NCBI GenBank assembly: GCA_027035445.1
Contig: JALVUT010000411.1
Span: 1 to 6,181, forward strand
Length of the DNA: 6,181 bases
Source: Thermococcus sp.
GTDB lineage: Archaea > Methanobacteriota_B > Thermococci > Thermococcales > Thermococcaceae
Direction of reading: 5' to 3'
The notes beneath the pieces are model-generated. The model worked only from the letters and a program-made list of their open reading frames with translations, made no database searches and had not been told where the DNA came from. Within the stretch, counting starts at the first letter, position 1. Each line of letters opens with the position of its first letter. Positions 5,131-6,181 of this stretch are shown piece by piece. Made by a program: the position numbers and the translations under genes.

Positions 5131-5358
5131 ATGCCGATAGACCCAGTCTGCGGGATGGAAGTCGACGAGAACACCAGGTTCAAGGTCGAGTACAGTGGAA
5201 AGGTTTACTACTTCTGCTCCCCGGGGTGCAAGGCGGAGTTCGAGGCGGATCCCGAGAGGTATGTCAGGGATATGGAAGGCCATTCTCACCATGATCATCA
5301 CGAACACTCCCGCCGAAATCACCGTGGAATGCACTTCATGGGGGGCTGCCACCACTGA
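5131..5358 (+). CDS. YHS-domain metal-binding protein with His-rich tail
   Basis: 75 residues. The start ATG abuts the stop of the HMA gene, and GGAGGTGG (5118-5125) lies five bases upstream. The YHS domain covers residues 1-46: DPVCGMEV (4-11), YSGKVYYFCS (21-30), GCKAEF (32-37), DPERY (40-44). Cys7, Cys29 and Cys33 are the expected metal or thiol residues. Residues 51-75 form a tail with ten histidines and one cysteine (HSHHDHHEH, NHRGMHF, GGCHH), suited to holding further metal ions. Known: YHS/TRASH-like domains occur in copper and mercury handling proteins and fused to metal ATPases. Together with the HMA gene this suggests a small cytoplasmic metal-buffering pair. The specific metal is inference. 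The tail does not look like a frameshift product, because the frame stays open to a TGA before a terminator tract. Confidence 0.88.
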   Translation: MPIDPVCGMEVDENTRFKVEYSGKVYYFCSPGCKAEFEADPERYVRDMEGHSHHDHHEHSRRNHRGMHFMGGCHH

Positions 5359-5377
5359 GACTTCCCGCACTCTAGCA

Positions 5378-5395
5378 TTTTGTTCCTTTTGTTTC
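5378..5395 (+). terminator. T-rich terminator after the YHS gene
   Basis: ATTTTGTTCCTTTTGTTT lies 20-37 bases after the YHS stop. It would end the two-gene metal unit before the reductase remnant. Confidence 0.45.
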
Positions 5396-5409
5396 TGAAG
5401 GCGTTTAGC

Positions 5410-5499
5410 ATGGAAAACTACGATTTTCTCATCGTCGATGGTAGTGCCGCAGGATTCGCCGCCGCGCTGAAGGCTGACGAGCTTGGAGTGCATATCCTC
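5410..5499 (+). pseudogene. 5' remnant of a MerA/Lpd-type flavoprotein disulfide reductase
   Basis: From ATG 5410 the frame reads MENYDFLIVDGSAAGFAAAL, then KADELGVHIL. This is the first beta-alpha-beta of a FAD-binding Rossmann fold, close to mercuric reductase and dihydrolipoamide dehydrogenase N-termini (usual form IVGGGAAGFAAA...KANELG). The glycine motif is already damaged: G-x-G-x-x-G reads D-G-S-A-A-G. After codon 30 the similarity stops abruptly; the GTCVNVGCVPSK redox-active segment and all the rest (over 90 percent of a roughly 450-residue enzyme) are absent. The same frame stays open to 5709 only by chance and runs over the promoter and start of the esterase gene. Its position after HMA and YHS genes suggests a former metal-reductase operon. 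Confidence 0.75.
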
Positions 5500-5516
5500 C
5501 CCTCAAGTAGCGCCTT

Positions 5517-5532
5517 GCAAAGGTTCATATAC
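5517..5532 (+). promoter_or_regulatory. Promoter of the esterase gene (BRE + TATA)
   Basis: GCAAAGG (5517-5523) resembles a BRE and is followed by TTCATATAC (5524-5532). The expected start, near 5552-5556, falls about ten bases before ATG 5564, with the ribosome site GGGAG at 5554-5558. This makes the esterase an independent unit. Confidence 0.45.
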
Positions 5533-5563
5533 AATGAGCCCCCTAACACTCACGGGAGCCCTC

Positions 5564-6181
5564 ATGAAGTGGTCGAAACATCGCAGACCGATAGGTGTTC
5601 TTATTGTGGCGGTTCTTCTGGTTCTCTCTTCGTTGGGGTACCTGTCCCACAGGAGACCGCCCCTTTATCCCGGCGATATTCGGGGGTCAGTAACCGTGGG
5701 CGGACTTAAGCGGACTTTCATCGTCCATCTCCCCGCGGGCTACTCTGGAAATAATGCCCTTCCCCTCGTCGTGGCCCTGCATGGGGGTGGAGGCAGCGGT
5801 TTTGACATGGAGCGGCTCACAGAGGGTGGTCTCAACCGACTGGCCGATGAACATGGCTTCATTGTGGTGTACCCTGACGCGGTGGGGAAGCACTGGAACG
5901 ACGGCAGGAACCTCTCGCGGTACGAATCCCAGAGGAAAAATGTGGACGATGTGGGCTTTATAGTTGCCCTCATTGGCAACCTCGTCGGGAATTACCACGC
6001 GGATCCCCGGAACGTTTTTGTTGTGGGGATGTCCAACGGTGGGCTTATGACGTATCGGCTGGCGTGTGAGGTTCCGGAGCGCCTGAGGGCAGTTGCTGTC
6101 GTTGGGGTTTCAATGTCCACCAACCTGTATGCAAACTGCACCTCAAACGTCCCCCTTCCCATCTTGATTATCCTAGGCACG
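5564..6181 (+). CDS. Membrane-anchored or secreted alpha/beta-hydrolase, PHB-depolymerase/feruloyl-esterase type (3' end outside window)
   Basis: 206 codons, open to the right edge. ATG 5564 follows GGGAG (5554-5558). Residues 1-8 are basic and 10-27 form a hydrophobic helix (signal peptide or anchor), so the enzyme acts outside. Seen: FIVHLPAGY (52-60), the oxyanion loop LHGGGGSG (72-79), FIVVYPDAVGKHWNDGR (99-115), VDDVGFI (127-133) and the nucleophile elbow VGMSNGG with Ser157, then MTYRLACEVPE (162-172) and the strand PLPILIILGT (197-206), which normally leads to the catalytic Asp. This order is the Esterase_phd/LpqC pattern: hydrolysis of esters such as polyhydroxybutyrate, acetylated or feruloylated polysaccharide. 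The exact substrate cannot be told. Arginine codons differ from the neighbours (6 CGG and 9 of 15 CGN, against 3 of 23 CGN in the lipoprotein), a hint of separate origin. Confidence 0.88.
   Translation, partial: MKWSKHRRPIGVLIVAVLLVLSSLGYLSHRRPPLYPGDIRGSVTVGGLKRTFIVHLPAGYSGNNALPLVVALHGGGGSGFDMERLTEGGLNRLADEHGFIVVYPDAVGKHWNDGRNLSRYESQRKNVDDVGFIVALIGNLVGNYHADPRNVFVVGMSNGGLMTYRLACEVPERLRAVAVVGVSMSTNLYANCTSNVPLPILIILGT

Noticed and set aside
4804..5493. 229-codon minus-strand frame
   Set aside because: It is antisense to the HMA and YHS genes, which have clear domains, ribosome sites and coupling; its residues match no family I know.
5500..5709. Continuation of the reductase frame into the esterase region
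   Set aside because: Similarity ends at codon 30. The rest overlaps the esterase promoter, ribosome site and N-terminus in another frame and reads as low-quality sequence.

Overview
The window looks like a piece of a Thermococcales chromosome (Thermococcus or a close relative). The evidence is arginine coded mostly by AGG/AGA, GGAGGTG/GGTGAT-type Shine-Dalgarno sites a few bases before starts, T-rich terminator tracts without hairpins, TATA-like promoters, and a protein ending in the CGP-CTERM anchor known from Thermococcaceae. This assignment is inferred from sequence style; no database search was possible.

Layout. 1-368: C-terminal end of a SufB/SufD-type Fe-S assembly protein, cut by the window edge. 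369-666: non-coding stretch with a TATA-like box beside an inverted repeat, and a 17-codon open frame with a good ribosome site just before the next gene. 667-1209: six-segment DUF998 membrane protein. 1341-2810: large secreted lipoprotein of unknown function. 2811-3379: about 570 bases without an intact gene. The minus strand here holds remnants of two neighbouring genes, a DUF2892 (YgaP-type) membrane segment and the second half of a cytochrome b5-like heme domain. 3380-3961: secreted thioredoxin-fold protein with a CPNC motif and a CGP-CTERM tail. 4071-4397 and 4452-4829: a CoA-binding (YccU-like) protein and a DUF302 protein. The first is apparently frameshifted at a GGGG run, since its missing C-terminus is readable in another frame right up to the DUF302 start. 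4924-5358: tightly coupled CopZ-like (HMA) and YHS-domain proteins, the latter with a His-rich tail, probably for copper or other soft-metal handling. 5410-5499: first 30 codons of a MerA/Lpd-type flavoprotein disulfide reductase, a dead remnant. 5564-6181: start of a membrane-anchored or secreted esterase of the PHB-depolymerase/feruloyl-esterase type, running off the right edge.

All intact genes are on the plus strand, mostly in one- or two-gene units. The common theme is cell-surface and redox/metal functions: lipoprotein, thioredoxin, metal chaperones, secreted hydrolase. Gene decay is frequent: at least three clear remnants plus one frameshift in 6 kb, so this appears to be an eroding accessory stretch. 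I found no mobile element, CRISPR array, tRNA or rRNA. The most useful new observations are the heme-b5/DUF2892 graveyard on the minus strand, the frameshifted CoA-binding gene and the truncated reductase beside the metal chaperone pair.
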